DNA from: UBA1941 sp046329575 | GTDB lineage: Bacteria; Bacteroidota; Bacteroidia; Chitinophagales; LD1 | Length of the DNA: 64,000 nucleotides | Direction of reading: 5' to 3' | Assembly (NCBI GenBank): GCA_046329575.1 | Contig: JAXLUJ010000008.1 | Span: 62,001-126,000, forward strand | Shown: one piece after another, positions 45,772-55,258 of the stretch | How positions within the stretch are numbered: position 1 is the first letter of the stretch | Layout: every line of letters begins with the position of its first letter | Notes under the pieces: model-generated | What the model was told of the DNA's origin: nothing | The model's database searches: none | The model's input: the letters and a program-made list of their open reading frames with translations, nothing else | Made by a program: the position numbers and the translations under genes

Positions 45772-47235
45772 TTAGTCGGTTTTGGCAAATCGCGATGACA
45801 CCGTTTTACCATCTGTTAATCGAAAAGAGCAGAGATAGATTCCATTTGGCAAATCACTAATGTCTAATTCTTTGATTTTTTGGTTCTGAATCAGCTGCTT
45901 AGATCGGTTACCGAATGCATCCCAAACCTCAATGGCCTGAATATTCATTTCATTAAAATAAACTTTGGAAGATGCCGGATTGGGATATAGGAGTAAGTGG
46001 TTATCAATAGTTGGAATAGAAGTAAGCAAAGAATCGCAACTACCGGAATGGTCAGCCCCAAGCCGGTAGTTAAAGCTGTTGTTGATGGTGGTTGAATTTA
46101 TGGTTGGGGCATACAAACCATTCCATTTAAAACCGCAAGCCGTGCCCAGAGAGTCGGGATACTTGATAAGATGAAAACCGTGACTGCCAACGCCATGATA
46201 ATTGCCAATTATTATTTGTCCGTTCGGCATAAGTGCTGAAAACAGCGTTTTCGGAAATCCATAGGTACTATCCCAGGTCCAAATATTTACACGGGAAGTA
46301 GAATCACCCCAAAGGTCGTATTGATGAATAAACTGCACTTTGCAGATATAGAGAAACCTGCCGGAAGGGGAGAGGGTGGCGCTGCCGGCGCCGCCGCCCC
46401 AAGTATGTATCGATCCATCGGTATTAAATATGGTGTCGCGTGGAATGGTGAAAGAATAGGGATTACTTAACATACCGGTACAGCGATCAAAATCAAAAAT
46501 ATTCATTCGGCTATTACCGGAAACGCCGTAGAGTTTTTTACCGTCGTTAGAGAAACGCAGCGTTCCCACCCAGTCAGGATTTCCATAAGGTGTGCCAATG
46601 GTTTGAAAATACGGACCTAAAATAGTATCGGGCGTAACCAGAAATTTGATGTATTGGTTACTTTCCGATTCACAGGTGAACAGCCAGTAATCGCGCCCAT
46701 TGCCATGTACACATGCCGTTAAGTTCGACTTCCCCATTTTCCCATCGTAAAGCAGGTTTTTTTTCGAGATCACTTTACCCAAACCATTGTTGGAGTCCAT
46801 ATTGATTACTGCAAAGTACAATCGGTTCATGTAATATGGTGTTGTAAACTCCAATGAATCCGTCATGCATTGATGAAACAAATAGTAGTTTTTATTTTTT
46901 CCCGGAAGAATAATCATGTTTTGATTACTACCTGTAGAAGACAAATTGGTCCATGCACTATCTTGAAAATAGGTACCGCCCTCCATGGTATCATTATTTC
47001 GATCGTGAATCTGGGTTCCAGTTGCCAAAAATTGGAACATTCCGTTACTATCACTGATGCATGCGAGTGAAGTAGAATAATCAATCGAATTCGGGAAAGT
47101 ATCAGTTGTTATGGTATCTCCTTCAAAAGTTAACTTAGCCCATGGCCCCCCCACAATCCAATGCTTATCGTACTGAGCACGGAGGCCGATATACTCAATG
47201 AGTATAAAAAGAAGGAGAAAGTGCTTAATTTTCAT
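45772..47235 (-). CDS. T9SS cargo, beta-propeller-like protein
   Basis: A 487-aa secreted protein with a signal peptide (hydrophobic residues 6-18, cleavage near LRAQ) and a C-terminal type IX sorting domain (LLYPNPASSKVYF ... NGIYLCSFRLTDGK ... SRFAKTD). The body has repeated strand patterns with NGRDYWLFTCE, NDGKKLYGVSG and PSGRFLYICKV, typical of beta-propeller surface proteins. Crossing of the outer membrane and surface attachment are predicted. Its start overlaps the end of the upstream giant gene by 11 bp, so the two are translated together. Ligand unknown. Confidence 0.9.
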   Translation of the reverse strand: MKIKHFLLLFILIEYIGLRAQYDKHWIVGGPWAKLTFEGDTITTDTFPNSIDYSTSLACISDSNGMFQFLATGTQIHDRNNDTMEGGTYFQDSAWTNLSSTGSNQNMIILPGKNKNYYLFHQCMTDSLEFTTPYYMNRLYFAVINMDSNNGLGKVISKKNLLYDGKMGKSNLTACVHGNGRDYWLFTCESESNQYIKFLVTPDTILGPYFQTIGTPYGNPDWVGTLRFSNDGKKLYGVSGNSRMNIFDFDRCTGMLSNPYSFTIPRDTIFNTDGSIHTWGGGAGSATLSPSGRFLYICKVQFIHQYDLWGDSTSRVNIWTWDSTYGFPKTLFSALMPNGQIIIGNYHGVGSHGFHLIKYPDSLGTACGFKWNGLYAPTINSTTINNSFNYRLGADHSGSCDSLLTSIPTIDNHLLLYPNPASSKVYFNEMNIQAIEVWDAFGNRSKQLIQNQKIKELDISDLPNGIYLCSFRLTDGKTVSSRFAKTD

Positions 47236-50200
47236 TTCTGACCAGCTTTCCGGTATATACCACCCCCTTGGGGTTTGTTAATCGATAAGAGTAAAGACCT
47301 ATTGGCAATTCAGGAAGATTTATTTGATGTGTTGGGGCATCCATTTTTGCGCTAAAAACGAGCTCGCCTAAAAAGTTCAACAGTTCAAATTTTTGAAATG
47401 GAGATTGTTCTGTTGCCGATATAGATATAAAATTATTGAAGGGATTAGGTTGAATTAAAATGTTCTCAGAACCCATAAGATCTACTTCCGCGTCGGAAGG
47501 CATGGATAATGGGGTTAGTTGCTCTTCTGATTCAAAATCCCGCTTGTTAATTTTGTCATAACAAAGTAATAAATCGTCGGCTTCCAACGTTTTTCCGGTG
47601 ATGGCTGCAAACATATTCCTTGCGAGGTAAACTCCACTGCCCTTTTCGTATGGGCAGCTTTTAGCGAGGTTGATAATAAATACACTATCACCCGGTGAAA
47701 GAGGTGTAGTATCACTTAGTAAAACAAAAGAAATGTCAATAGCTCGTTTGAGATATTCCTCAAAGACTTTATCGGCTGCAATATTATCGTTAAAAACTCT
47801 TCGATCTTTTATGGCCTTTTCATAAGCGGCAGCATTTTGTATATCTACTAATGCAAGTTCCTTCATTTTAGTTTGTACCTCATCAAACTTCTCAATAGCG
47901 GTGTTGCTTTTCGATAAGTAAAAATTCAAAAAGTTGTTATCGTTGTTTTTAACATCCGGATTTTCTTTCAAATATTTGAATAACTCGGTCTCCTTAAAAT
48001 AAAGACTAATTTCCGGATATAAATTCGGAACCCATGAACCTGTAGCTACTACATGCGCCCATTGGTCGGGGTCAATCCAAGTCATATAAGTACCTGAAGG
48101 ATTTACAATTTCATTATATCCGATACTCACATTGGGATTGCAGGACATGCTAATTCCGGCTCCGTTACCCGCGTTGATGTAGCCGCAACCGAATCCATTA
48201 TCAGTTGTCACAACAGTACTCATATTAGTAGAAGACTCTCCAAAATTATTGGCATTTTGAGAGTGTTCCAAAAAAAAGTAAGTACCAACCAACGATGATC
48301 CATTTACAAAGTTCCACGTTTTATACCCTATGCCATTTAAACCGGTACCATATGCATTTGTGAAGGGGTTATAGTAGGAGCTATTAAAACTGTTGTTATT
48401 TACAAAGGAGGCCGAACCGATGAAGGATCCTAATGTGCCAGAGGTTCCGCCATTCTCACGCATAACAATCGCATGTTTATTCAAAACAAATTCATTTTCA
48501 TAAAAATTCTGTGAGGCCGTTTGGCAAGCACCGAATGCCTGAAAGCCATACCCGATATTGCGTAAATAATTACAATGGATTATGGCGTTGGGAGAGTTGT
48601 TTAAGCGAATTCCTGTACGCCTTGTATAAGATGGATTAGACGCTATATAACTGGCAGAGGCCTCATTATAAAAGCCATTATTGGAATGTACAAGATTGTC
48701 ATTAATCGTAAAACCGCTTCCAACTTCCACATAAATTCCATCCTGCACTCCGGTTGATTGAAAAGAATTCTGCCGCCAGTCAATAAAGTTTTTTGAAATG
48801 AAAACGTGGTTTCCTATACTTCGGGCAATAATCCCATTTGTACCACCTGTAATTGTATTCAGTTCTATAATCGAATTACCCGAGGTTGAGATAGAAGTCT
48901 CATCCACTTCGATTCCTATTAATTTACTTAGCACCCCGTTAAATCCAAGCGGTTCCCCAAGGTTAATGAGGTTGTTTTGAATGGTGTAATTTGTGTTTGA
49001 TCCGCCTGAAAAAAGCATTCCCACGATAGCTCGGTTAACGACATTAGAATTAACAAATACTGGAGTTTGAAGCGATTGATTTACTGTGATTGCTTGATTT
49101 ACATCGTCAAATTGGTTACCAACAATTTGCAAATTACCGCAGCGGAAAGAAAGTATCCCGTTGCCGTTAGGAACATTCTGAAATGTGTTATAAGAAGCCG
49201 TCAACTCATTAATTCCATTATTCGTAACACCATTGCTGTAAATGCACTTTCCATAAGCAGGGTTAATAGACATGTCAAAAGCGCTGATATTTGAAAAATG
49301 GTTATTATAACTGATCAGTGTGCTGTTGACCACACTGATACCATTGTTTAAACCGATGAATCGGTTACTGTAGTTTGCACCAATTTGATCTATTGGCGCC
49401 CTGTCATCGCTAACATTGACTGTTCCGGCATTCTCAATTCGCATTCCAAATGCTGTTCGGGTTCCTGCAAGTGGCGCTAACATGTAACTGTAATCTGGAT
49501 CACCAAGATCAAACTTAACTTCATTATCCTCCATGACGAAATCAAAAAGATTGTTTTGATTTGGATCGCCGTCCAGAAAAATTCCTTCATAACATCTTGC
49601 AAAAAAACAGGAATTTAAAAGGATATGGCTTCCGCTATATGCGTGAATCCCGTGAAATGCATCAAATGTATGGACGTGATAACTTTGCAAAGTAGCATTA
49701 GTTTCAATTTTAACCCCTTCCCACATACCTTCGCAGGCTGCTTCTAATATTGTTCCAGTTGCAAAATTCACAGTTTTGCCACTCTTAATATTTAAAGAAA
49801 CGCCGGGTGCAAAAAATATATGGTGCTTAGGTAGGTTAATGTCTTGATCAATATCAAATGAAGCATTAATCATTATGTCAGTTTGTGGCTGCATAAGAGC
49901 GTTATACTCAGCAGCGGGTAGAGTAGATAAGGAGTTAGTAGAAAGTTCAATAGCACCGGTCGGTACAGCACATTGCGATAGTGGGTTTGTAAGTTCGTAG
50001 CCCGCCCACCAACACCCGTGCCCAGTTGCGCATGAATAACCTCCAACCTCTGATACATCCAAGGTACAACTTGGAGTTTCTATCCATATCTGATAAGGTA
50101 AAAAAAGCCAATGATGGGGATAATCGTTATCAGCAAATGTGGTCCCAGGCGCTAATGCCGTTAGTGTAACAACCATTTTCCCATTGGCATTCATATGTGG

Positions 50201-50299
50201 CACCGAAACGTCCATTGGTGTATAAACAATACAACCAAAAATTTCTGTTGGATAAACTAAGGAAAATATAAGTATTCCTAGGAAAGTAAGGTTTTTCAT
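47225..50299 (-). CDS. T9SS cargo, parallel beta-helix protein
   Basis: A 1024-aa secreted protein. The ATG at 50299 gives a signal peptide (MKNLTFLGILIFSLVYPTEIFGC); an in-frame start seven codons upstream is less likely. Residues ~200-750 contain many short turns of ~20-25 residues with Asn ladders (NNTFQNVPNGNGILSFRCGN-like), the mark of a right-handed beta-helix similar to right-handed parallel beta-helix/NosD proteins. A helical stretch (~800-920) follows, then a T9SS sorting domain (LIQPNPFNNFISI ... LPIGLYSYRLTN ... GKLVRNEN). Probably a surface polysaccharide-binding or adhesive protein; no catalytic residues can be named. Overlaps the propeller gene by 11 bp. Confidence 0.9.
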   Translation of the reverse strand: MKNLTFLGILIFSLVYPTEIFGCIVYTPMDVSVPHMNANGKMVVTLTALAPGTTFADNDYPHHWLFLPYQIWIETPSCTLDVSEVGGYSCATGHGCWWAGYELTNPLSQCAVPTGAIELSTNSLSTLPAAEYNALMQPQTDIMINASFDIDQDINLPKHHIFFAPGVSLNIKSGKTVNFATGTILEAACEGMWEGVKIETNATLQSYHVHTFDAFHGIHAYSGSHILLNSCFFARCYEGIFLDGDPNQNNLFDFVMEDNEVKFDLGDPDYSYMLAPLAGTRTAFGMRIENAGTVNVSDDRAPIDQIGANYSNRFIGLNNGISVVNSTLISYNNHFSNISAFDMSINPAYGKCIYSNGVTNNGINELTASYNTFQNVPNGNGILSFRCGNLQIVGNQFDDVNQAITVNQSLQTPVFVNSNVVNRAIVGMLFSGGSNTNYTIQNNLINLGEPLGFNGVLSKLIGIEVDETSISTSGNSIIELNTITGGTNGIIARSIGNHVFISKNFIDWRQNSFQSTGVQDGIYVEVGSGFTINDNLVHSNNGFYNEASASYIASNPSYTRRTGIRLNNSPNAIIHCNYLRNIGYGFQAFGACQTASQNFYENEFVLNKHAIVMRENGGTSGTLGSFIGSASFVNNNSFNSSYYNPFTNAYGTGLNGIGYKTWNFVNGSSLVGTYFFLEHSQNANNFGESSTNMSTVVTTDNGFGCGYINAGNGAGISMSCNPNVSIGYNEIVNPSGTYMTWIDPDQWAHVVATGSWVPNLYPEISLYFKETELFKYLKENPDVKNNDNNFLNFYLSKSNTAIEKFDEVQTKMKELALVDIQNAAAYEKAIKDRRVFNDNIAADKVFEEYLKRAIDISFVLLSDTTPLSPGDSVFIINLAKSCPYEKGSGVYLARNMFAAITGKTLEADDLLLCYDKINKRDFESEEQLTPLSMPSDAEVDLMGSENILIQPNPFNNFISISATEQSPFQKFELLNFLGELVFSAKMDAPTHQINLPELPIGLYSYRLTNPKGVVYTGKLVRNEN

Positions 50300-50462
50300 T
50301 TGATTTGGTTTTGAAACCAATGTAAAACAAATAATTCAGAATTCTGTTTTGATTCAAACATTACTTCTAATGCTAATCGAACCTCTTTTAATGTAGCGCT
50401 CCATCGTTTGCCCCAAAAATGTTGGATTCACTTAGTGTGTACTTTTTGTTTCTCTTCGCATC

Positions 50463-50969
50463 ATGCAAAAAATATTTGAAACTGCTGCTGTAGAAAGCCG
50501 GCGATCGAAATGGATGCGCCGCATTTTTAATTTATGGCCGTGCATTTGGTGCACCGGCAGCCGGGTTACTTTTATTGATGGAAATTTTCGCGAGCTGCAT
50601 GTGAAACTTGATTTGAACTGGCGCACTAAAAACCGCGTGGGCACAGTGTTTGGCGGCAGCATCTATAGTTCCATTGATCCGTATTTTATGTTGCTGCTAA
50701 TGGAAATTTTAGGGAAAGAATATGTGGTGTGGGACAAAGCCTGTTCCTTCAAATTCGTAAAACCAATCACCGGAACAGTAAAATGTCGCTTTCTGATCAG
50801 CGATGATGTGATTCGGAAAATAAAAGATGAAGTAGCGGCCAACGGTCAGTATATTTTCGATCTGCCGCTTCAGTACGAAGATGAGGAAGGTAAGGTGTAT
50901 GCCGTATTTACAAAAACTACTTACGTGGCTTCGAAAAACTATTACCGGAACAAAAAAAATATGGGATGA
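50463..50969 (+). CDS. DUF4442 hotdog-fold thioesterase-like protein
   Basis: A 168-aa cytoplasmic protein. The pattern of residues 45-100, NRVGTVFGGSIYSSIDPYFMLLLMEILG, with a central helix carrying Asp, and VWDKACSFKFVKPITG, matches DUF4442, a hotdog fold related to acyl-CoA thioesterases. Substrate is not known. It starts with ATG and a TACTTTTT sequence lies about 16 bp upstream. It runs divergently from the beta-helix gene. Confidence 0.85.
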   Translation: MQKIFETAAVESRRSKWMRRIFNLWPCIWCTGSRVTFIDGNFRELHVKLDLNWRTKNRVGTVFGGSIYSSIDPYFMLLLMEILGKEYVVWDKACSFKFVKPITGTVKCRFLISDDVIRKIKDEVAANGQYIFDLPLQYEDEEGKVYAVFTKTTYVASKNYYRNKKNMG

Positions 50970-51198
50970 TTTGAAGAGGTGTTGCTTTGAAAAGCCTGAT
51001 TTCGATTGGCGGTATAAATCCGGATCTGAAAAAGCTTCACGCCAACTAAAGTTTACATTTCCAAATTAACGTTGAAAATGATCTCAGCTAAATTGCGCAT
51101 CCTCAGCGCTTTCACCTTAGGTGATTTCTGGTAATAAAATAAACTCATTTTCAAATCGCCCAATCTTCAAATTATCAAATCAGCGTTCAAAATTTCCC

Positions 51199-51206
51199 TA
51201 CCTTCG
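51199..51206 (+). promoter_or_regulatory. possible -7 box (TACCTTCG) of purF-like gene
   Basis: TACCTTCG five bp before the ATG at 51212 fits the Bacteroidota -7 pattern TAnnTTTG at six or seven positions. No convincing -33 element at the expected distance. Confidence 0.3.
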
Positions 51207-51211
51207 CAGCC

Positions 51212-53110
51212 ATGAGCGACGCCATTAAACATGAGTGCGGAATTGCACTCATCCGCCTGCTTAAACCTTACGAATATTACGTTGAAAAATACCGCACCCC
51301 GGCTTACGCGCTCAATAAGCTTTACCTGCTTATGGAAAAGCAGGCCAACCGCGGTCAGGATGGAGCCGGCGTAGCCGTAATAAAGCTCGACCCCGTTCCC
51401 GGTACACCTTTCATTAATCGCTACCGCACCACCAAATCGCAGCCCATCGCCGATACCTTCGATCATATTTTTTCGCAATTTCCTAAAAACCGTAAACCAC
51501 TTGAAAATCCGGCGGCTGAAGCAGAATGGCATAAAGCCAATATACCTTTCACCGGCGAATTATTGTTAGGTCATTTGCGCTACGGAACGTACGGCAAAAA
51601 CAATGATTCGTATTGCCATCCTTTCCTTCGTGAAAACAACTGGATGACGCGCAACCTGGCGCTGGCAGGGAATTTCAACATGACTAACGTTGATGAATTG
51701 TTCAACAATCTGATTCAGTTGGGTCAACATCCCGTGGAACGCAGCGATACCATTACGGTTATGGAAAAAATCGGTCACTTTTTGGATCATGAAGTGCAAC
51801 AGATTTTTGATAAATATAAAGATCAAGGCTTTGGGAATAAAGAAATCACCAACTACATCGCCAAAGAACTGAGTGTAAAACGCATCCTCACCCGCGCCTG
51901 CAAGAATTTTGACGGCGGTTTTGCCATGGCCGGAATGTTTGGTCATGGCGATGCTTTCGTGCTTCGCGACCCGAACGGAATTCGTCCGGCATATTATTAC
52001 AACGATGATGAAGTAGTAGTGGTGGCTTCTGAACGCCCTTGCATACAAACCGCATTTAACGTGAGTTTCGATGCGATTAAGGAAGTGAAACCGGGTTTTG
52101 CGCTGGTAATGAAGAAAGATGGCCGCGTTAAAGAAGAGCAAATCATGGACGTTCGCGAACGTAAATCGTGCAGCTTCGAACGGATCTATTTTTCGCGCGG
52201 AACCGATCAGGAAATTTATTCGGAACGAAAAAAATTAGGCGAACTGCTGGTGCCACAAATCCTGAAAGCTATTGATAACGATATTGAAAACACGGTTTTT
52301 AGTTTTATTCCCAATACTGCTGAAGTGGCTTTTTATGGCCTCATTAAAGGCGTAGAAGAGCACCTCACTAAAGAAAAAGTAAAAGCCATTCAACAGGAAA
52401 AAAAACCGGATGCAGAAGCGCTCGAAAAACTGATCCGATGGAAACTGCGCATTGAAAAAATTGCGGTGAAGGATGTGAAAATGCGCACTTTCATTACCAA
52501 TGATTCCAGCCGCGATGATATGGTTAGCCATGTGTACGACATCACCTACGGAAGCATTCGTCCGCATACCGACACTTTGGTGGTGATCGATGACAGTATT
52601 GTTCGCGGAACTACACTTCAAAAGAGTATTCTTCGCATTCTCGATCGCCTGAATCCGAAAAAAATCATTATCGTGAGTTCGGCGCCTCAGATTCGTTATC
52701 CCGATTGCTATGGAATCGATATGAGCCGCATGAACGATTTTATTGCCTTCCGCGCGCTCATCGCTTTACTAAAAGAAAATAAAGAAGAAGCCTTGCTGCA
52801 ATCGGTTTACGAAAAATGCAAACGCGATGTTGAACTGCCTTTAGAAGATATGACTAATCATGTGAAGGAATTGTATGCGCGTTTTACCGACGATGAAATT
52901 TCAGCCAAGATCTCAGAGATCGTAAAGCCGCAACAAATCTTCAGCGATGTGCAGGTTATTTTTCAAACGGTTGAAAACTTGCATTTGGCTTGCCCTAAAA
53001 ATTTGGGCGACTGGTATTTTACCGGCGATTTCCCAACACCGGGGGGCACCCGGGTGGCCAACCGCGCCTTTATCAATTATATGGAAGGCAACGAAGGCCG
53101 CGCTTACTGA
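51212..53110 (+). CDS. purF: amidophosphoribosyltransferase, long Bacteroidota form
   Basis: A 632-aa enzyme that catalyses the first step of purine synthesis, transferring glutamine ammonia to PRPP. The class II glutamine amidotransferase domain begins at Cys9 after a short propeptide (MSDAIKHE), with NRGQDGAG, GHLRYGTYGKN and GNFNMTN. The phosphoribosyltransferase domain has the PRPP loop VVIDDSIVRGTT. The chain is ~130 residues longer than E. coli PurF (505) because of inserted helices around residues 370-420; this long form is known from Bacteroidota, where genomes may also carry a second canonical purF. Which role this copy plays cannot be told from the window. Confidence 0.9.
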   Translation: MSDAIKHECGIALIRLLKPYEYYVEKYRTPAYALNKLYLLMEKQANRGQDGAGVAVIKLDPVPGTPFINRYRTTKSQPIADTFDHIFSQFPKNRKPLENPAAEAEWHKANIPFTGELLLGHLRYGTYGKNNDSYCHPFLRENNWMTRNLALAGNFNMTNVDELFNNLIQLGQHPVERSDTITVMEKIGHFLDHEVQQIFDKYKDQGFGNKEITNYIAKELSVKRILTRACKNFDGGFAMAGMFGHGDAFVLRDPNGIRPAYYYNDDEVVVVASERPCIQTAFNVSFDAIKEVKPGFALVMKKDGRVKEEQIMDVRERKSCSFERIYFSRGTDQEIYSERKKLGELLVPQILKAIDNDIENTVFSFIPNTAEVAFYGLIKGVEEHLTKEKVKAIQQEKKPDAEALEKLIRWKLRIEKIAVKDVKMRTFITNDSSRDDMVSHVYDITYGSIRPHTDTLVVIDDSIVRGTTLQKSILRILDRLNPKKIIIVSSAPQIRYPDCYGIDMSRMNDFIAFRALIALLKENKEEALLQSVYEKCKRDVELPLEDMTNHVKELYARFTDDEISAKISEIVKPQQIFSDVQVIFQTVENLHLACPKNLGDWYFTGDFPTPGGTRVANRAFINYMEGNEGRAY

Positions 53111-53193
53111 TTCTAAAATGAAAATCGGGAAATGGCGTTATGCTTCTGCAAATCTGATAGATTGCTTTTCTTGCACCGGCAATTAACTATAGC

Positions 53194-53859
53194 GTGAGCA
53201 ACATTTCTTCTTTTTGGAAAAATAAAAAAGTCCTTATTACCGCAGGGCCAACCCGTGAACCGATTGATCCGGTGCGCTTCATCAGTAACTACTCTTCCGG
53301 GAAAATGGGCTTTGCCATTGCCGATGCGTGCCGCCGATTAGGCGCTGAAGTAACTGTTGTTCACGGCCCGGTAGTTGTTTCTCCAAAAGAGAATTATAAG
53401 ACGATTAGCGTGCAAACTGCAGCAGAAATGTTTAGCGCTACAGCAGCTTGTTTTTCCGGAAGTGAAATCGTGATTTTTGCCGCTGCAGTTGCTGATTACA
53501 CACCAAAACATCCTGCGGCACAAAAAATCAAGAAGTCGGAATCGGAATTTTCGATCGAACTGATGAAAACAAAGGATATTGCTTTTGAACTGGGAAAACA
53601 AAAGCAACAGCAGTTTTTGGTGGGCTTTGCGCTGGAAACGGAGAATGAACAACAGAACGCACTGCTGAAACTGAAAAAGAAAAACCTCGATATGATTGTG
53701 CTGAATTCGTTGCAGGATGCGGGCGCCGGCTTTCAGTACGACACGAACAAGATTGCCATTATTGATAAAAATGGTGAAAGAACCGATTTTCCACTTCGGC
53801 TAAAAGATGAGGTAGCCCGCGATATTCTTACATTTATTGAACAGAAATGCCAGCGTTAA
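53194..53859 (+). CDS. coaB: phosphopantothenate-cysteine ligase domain, stand-alone
   Basis: A 221-aa protein containing only the CoaB half of the usual bifunctional CoaBC. The signature LITAGPTREPIDPVRFISNYSSGKMG near the N-terminus, AAAVADYTP in the middle (Asn/Asp-Tyr site) and the KKNLDMIVLN region are all present. CoaB joins cysteine to 4'-phosphopantothenate in coenzyme A synthesis. The decarboxylase (CoaC) domain, normally fused in front, is missing, and the 83 bp before the GTG start hold no trace of it. The next gene begins inside its stop codon (TAATG), the usual neighbour order of this phylum (coaBC then DUF4835). The start codon is GTG. Confidence 0.9.
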   Translation: MSNISSFWKNKKVLITAGPTREPIDPVRFISNYSSGKMGFAIADACRRLGAEVTVVHGPVVVSPKENYKTISVQTAAEMFSATAACFSGSEIVIFAAAVADYTPKHPAAQKIKKSESEFSIELMKTKDIAFELGKQKQQQFLVGFALETENEQQNALLKLKKKNLDMIVLNSLQDAGAGFQYDTNKIAIIDKNGERTDFPLRLKDEVARDILTFIEQKCQR

Positions 53860-54788
53860 TGAAACGAATTGTAATAGTAACTCTGATCACCGCTCTTTTT
53901 TCAGGAGCTACAAAAGCACAGGAACTGAAATGTCAGGTTCAGGTAATCTCTCAGAAAGTGGCTGAAAACTCGGGCATTGACCGCCGCGTTTTTCAAACAC
54001 TTCAAAATTCACTTACCGAGTTTATGAACTCCAGGGTATGGACGCAAGATGCTTTTTCGCCAGAAGAGCGCATTGATTGTAATGTGTTCATTAATCTCGA
54101 GTCCAGCCCTTCGCAGGATGTATATCAGGCAACGCTTACTATACAGTCGAACCGCCCGGTATTCAACAGCAATTACAACACACCGCTTTTCAATTTTCGC
54201 GATGCCGATTTTATTTTCACTTATGCTGAAAACACACCACTGGAATTTAATGTGAACCAATATCAATCCAATCTCACTTCGGTGCTGGCTTATTATGCCT
54301 ATCTGATTATTGGAATGGATTATGAAAGTTTCAGCAAGGGCGGCGGACAAAAATATTTCACCATGGCCGAAACCATTAACGATCAGGCGCCTCAAAGCGG
54401 TGCCGAATCCAAAGGCTGGAAACAGAGCGACCAGAACGCCATAAGCGGTAATCGCAATCGCTATAATTTGATTAAGTATTTGTTAAGCGGAAAATATGAA
54501 GGCTTCCGGGGTGCAGTTACCGAATATCACCGCAATGGTATGGACTTGTTTTATGATGATCCGGTAAAAGCGCGTGCCGGAATTTTGAATGCATTAGATA
54601 AGCTCGATAAAACGTTTAAAGATTTCCCAAATAACTTTTTGATTACGTTATTTTTTCAGGCAAAAGGCGACGAACTGGTGAATGTGTTCAATGGCGCTGA
54701 TCAAGGTGAAAAGGTAAAAGCGGTAGGCTATCTCAAACGCCTCGATCCGGCAAACGGACCTAAGTACGACAAAATCATCAGAGGCTAA
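53859..54788 (+). CDS. porD: DUF4835 / PorD-like T9SS-associated protein
   Basis: A 309-aa secreted protein starting at the ATG that overlaps the coaB stop (TAATG); a frame five codons earlier is less likely. A signal peptide (residues 1-19, cleavage near TKAQ) is followed by the DUF4835 body, with NSGIDRRVFQTLQNSLTEFMN and FNVNQYQSNLTSVLAYYAYLIIGMDYESFSKGGG as recognisable landmarks. Members of this family are conserved next to coaBC in T9SS-bearing Bacteroidota and are named PorD. It probably sits in the periplasm or at the outer membrane. The PorD link is established for relatives, not tested here. Confidence 0.85.
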   Translation: MKRIVIVTLITALFSGATKAQELKCQVQVISQKVAENSGIDRRVFQTLQNSLTEFMNSRVWTQDAFSPEERIDCNVFINLESSPSQDVYQATLTIQSNRPVFNSNYNTPLFNFRDADFIFTYAENTPLEFNVNQYQSNLTSVLAYYAYLIIGMDYESFSKGGGQKYFTMAETINDQAPQSGAESKGWKQSDQNAISGNRNRYNLIKYLLSGKYEGFRGAVTEYHRNGMDLFYDDPVKARAGILNALDKLDKTFKDFPNNFLITLFFQAKGDELVNVFNGADQGEKVKAVGYLKRLDPANGPKYDKIIRG

Positions 54789-54803
54789 TTGTAGCTGCGG
54801 ATA

Positions 54804-55258
54804 GGCCGTGCCGGAGTTTTTTGAAAGTTGGAAGTTTTTGGACGGTTGGGACGCATTGGGCCGTGCTGGAGTTTTGTGAATGTTGGAAGTTTTTGGACGA
54901 ATCGGACGTGTTAGTCGCAGGCGCACATCTTCAAATCCTCACATCTTCAAATCCTCAAATCCCCAAATTATCACTTTGCGCCCTCTGCGAAACCTCTGCA
55001 TTCTCTGCATTAGAATAGGACGTGCTGGAGTTTTGTGAAAGTTAGAAGTTTTTGGACGAATGGGACGTATTAATCGCTGGAGTACTTCTTCAAATCTTCA
55101 AATCCCCAAATTATCACTCTGCGCACCCTCTGCGTTCTTTGCGTTAGAAATGGGCCGTGCTGGAGTTTTTTGAAAGTTGGAAGTTTTTGGACGGTTGGGA
55201 CGCATTAAGCACAGGCGTACATCTTCAAATCCTCAAATCTCCAAATCCCCAAATTACC
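54804..55258. repeat. tandem intergenic repeats between porD and M16 peptidase
   Basis: Four copies of a ~50-bp core (GGCCGTGCTGGAGTTTT, then GAAAGTTGGAAG, TTTTTGGACG, GGGACGCATT) at 54804, 54858, 55018 and 55152. The later ones are separated by CTTCAAATCCCCAAATTATCAC and CTCTGCGTTCTTTGCGTTAG type text, making larger units of ~135-160 bp. No coding frame is conserved. The block lies between two convergent genes and ends at the M16 stop codon. Confidence 0.85.
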
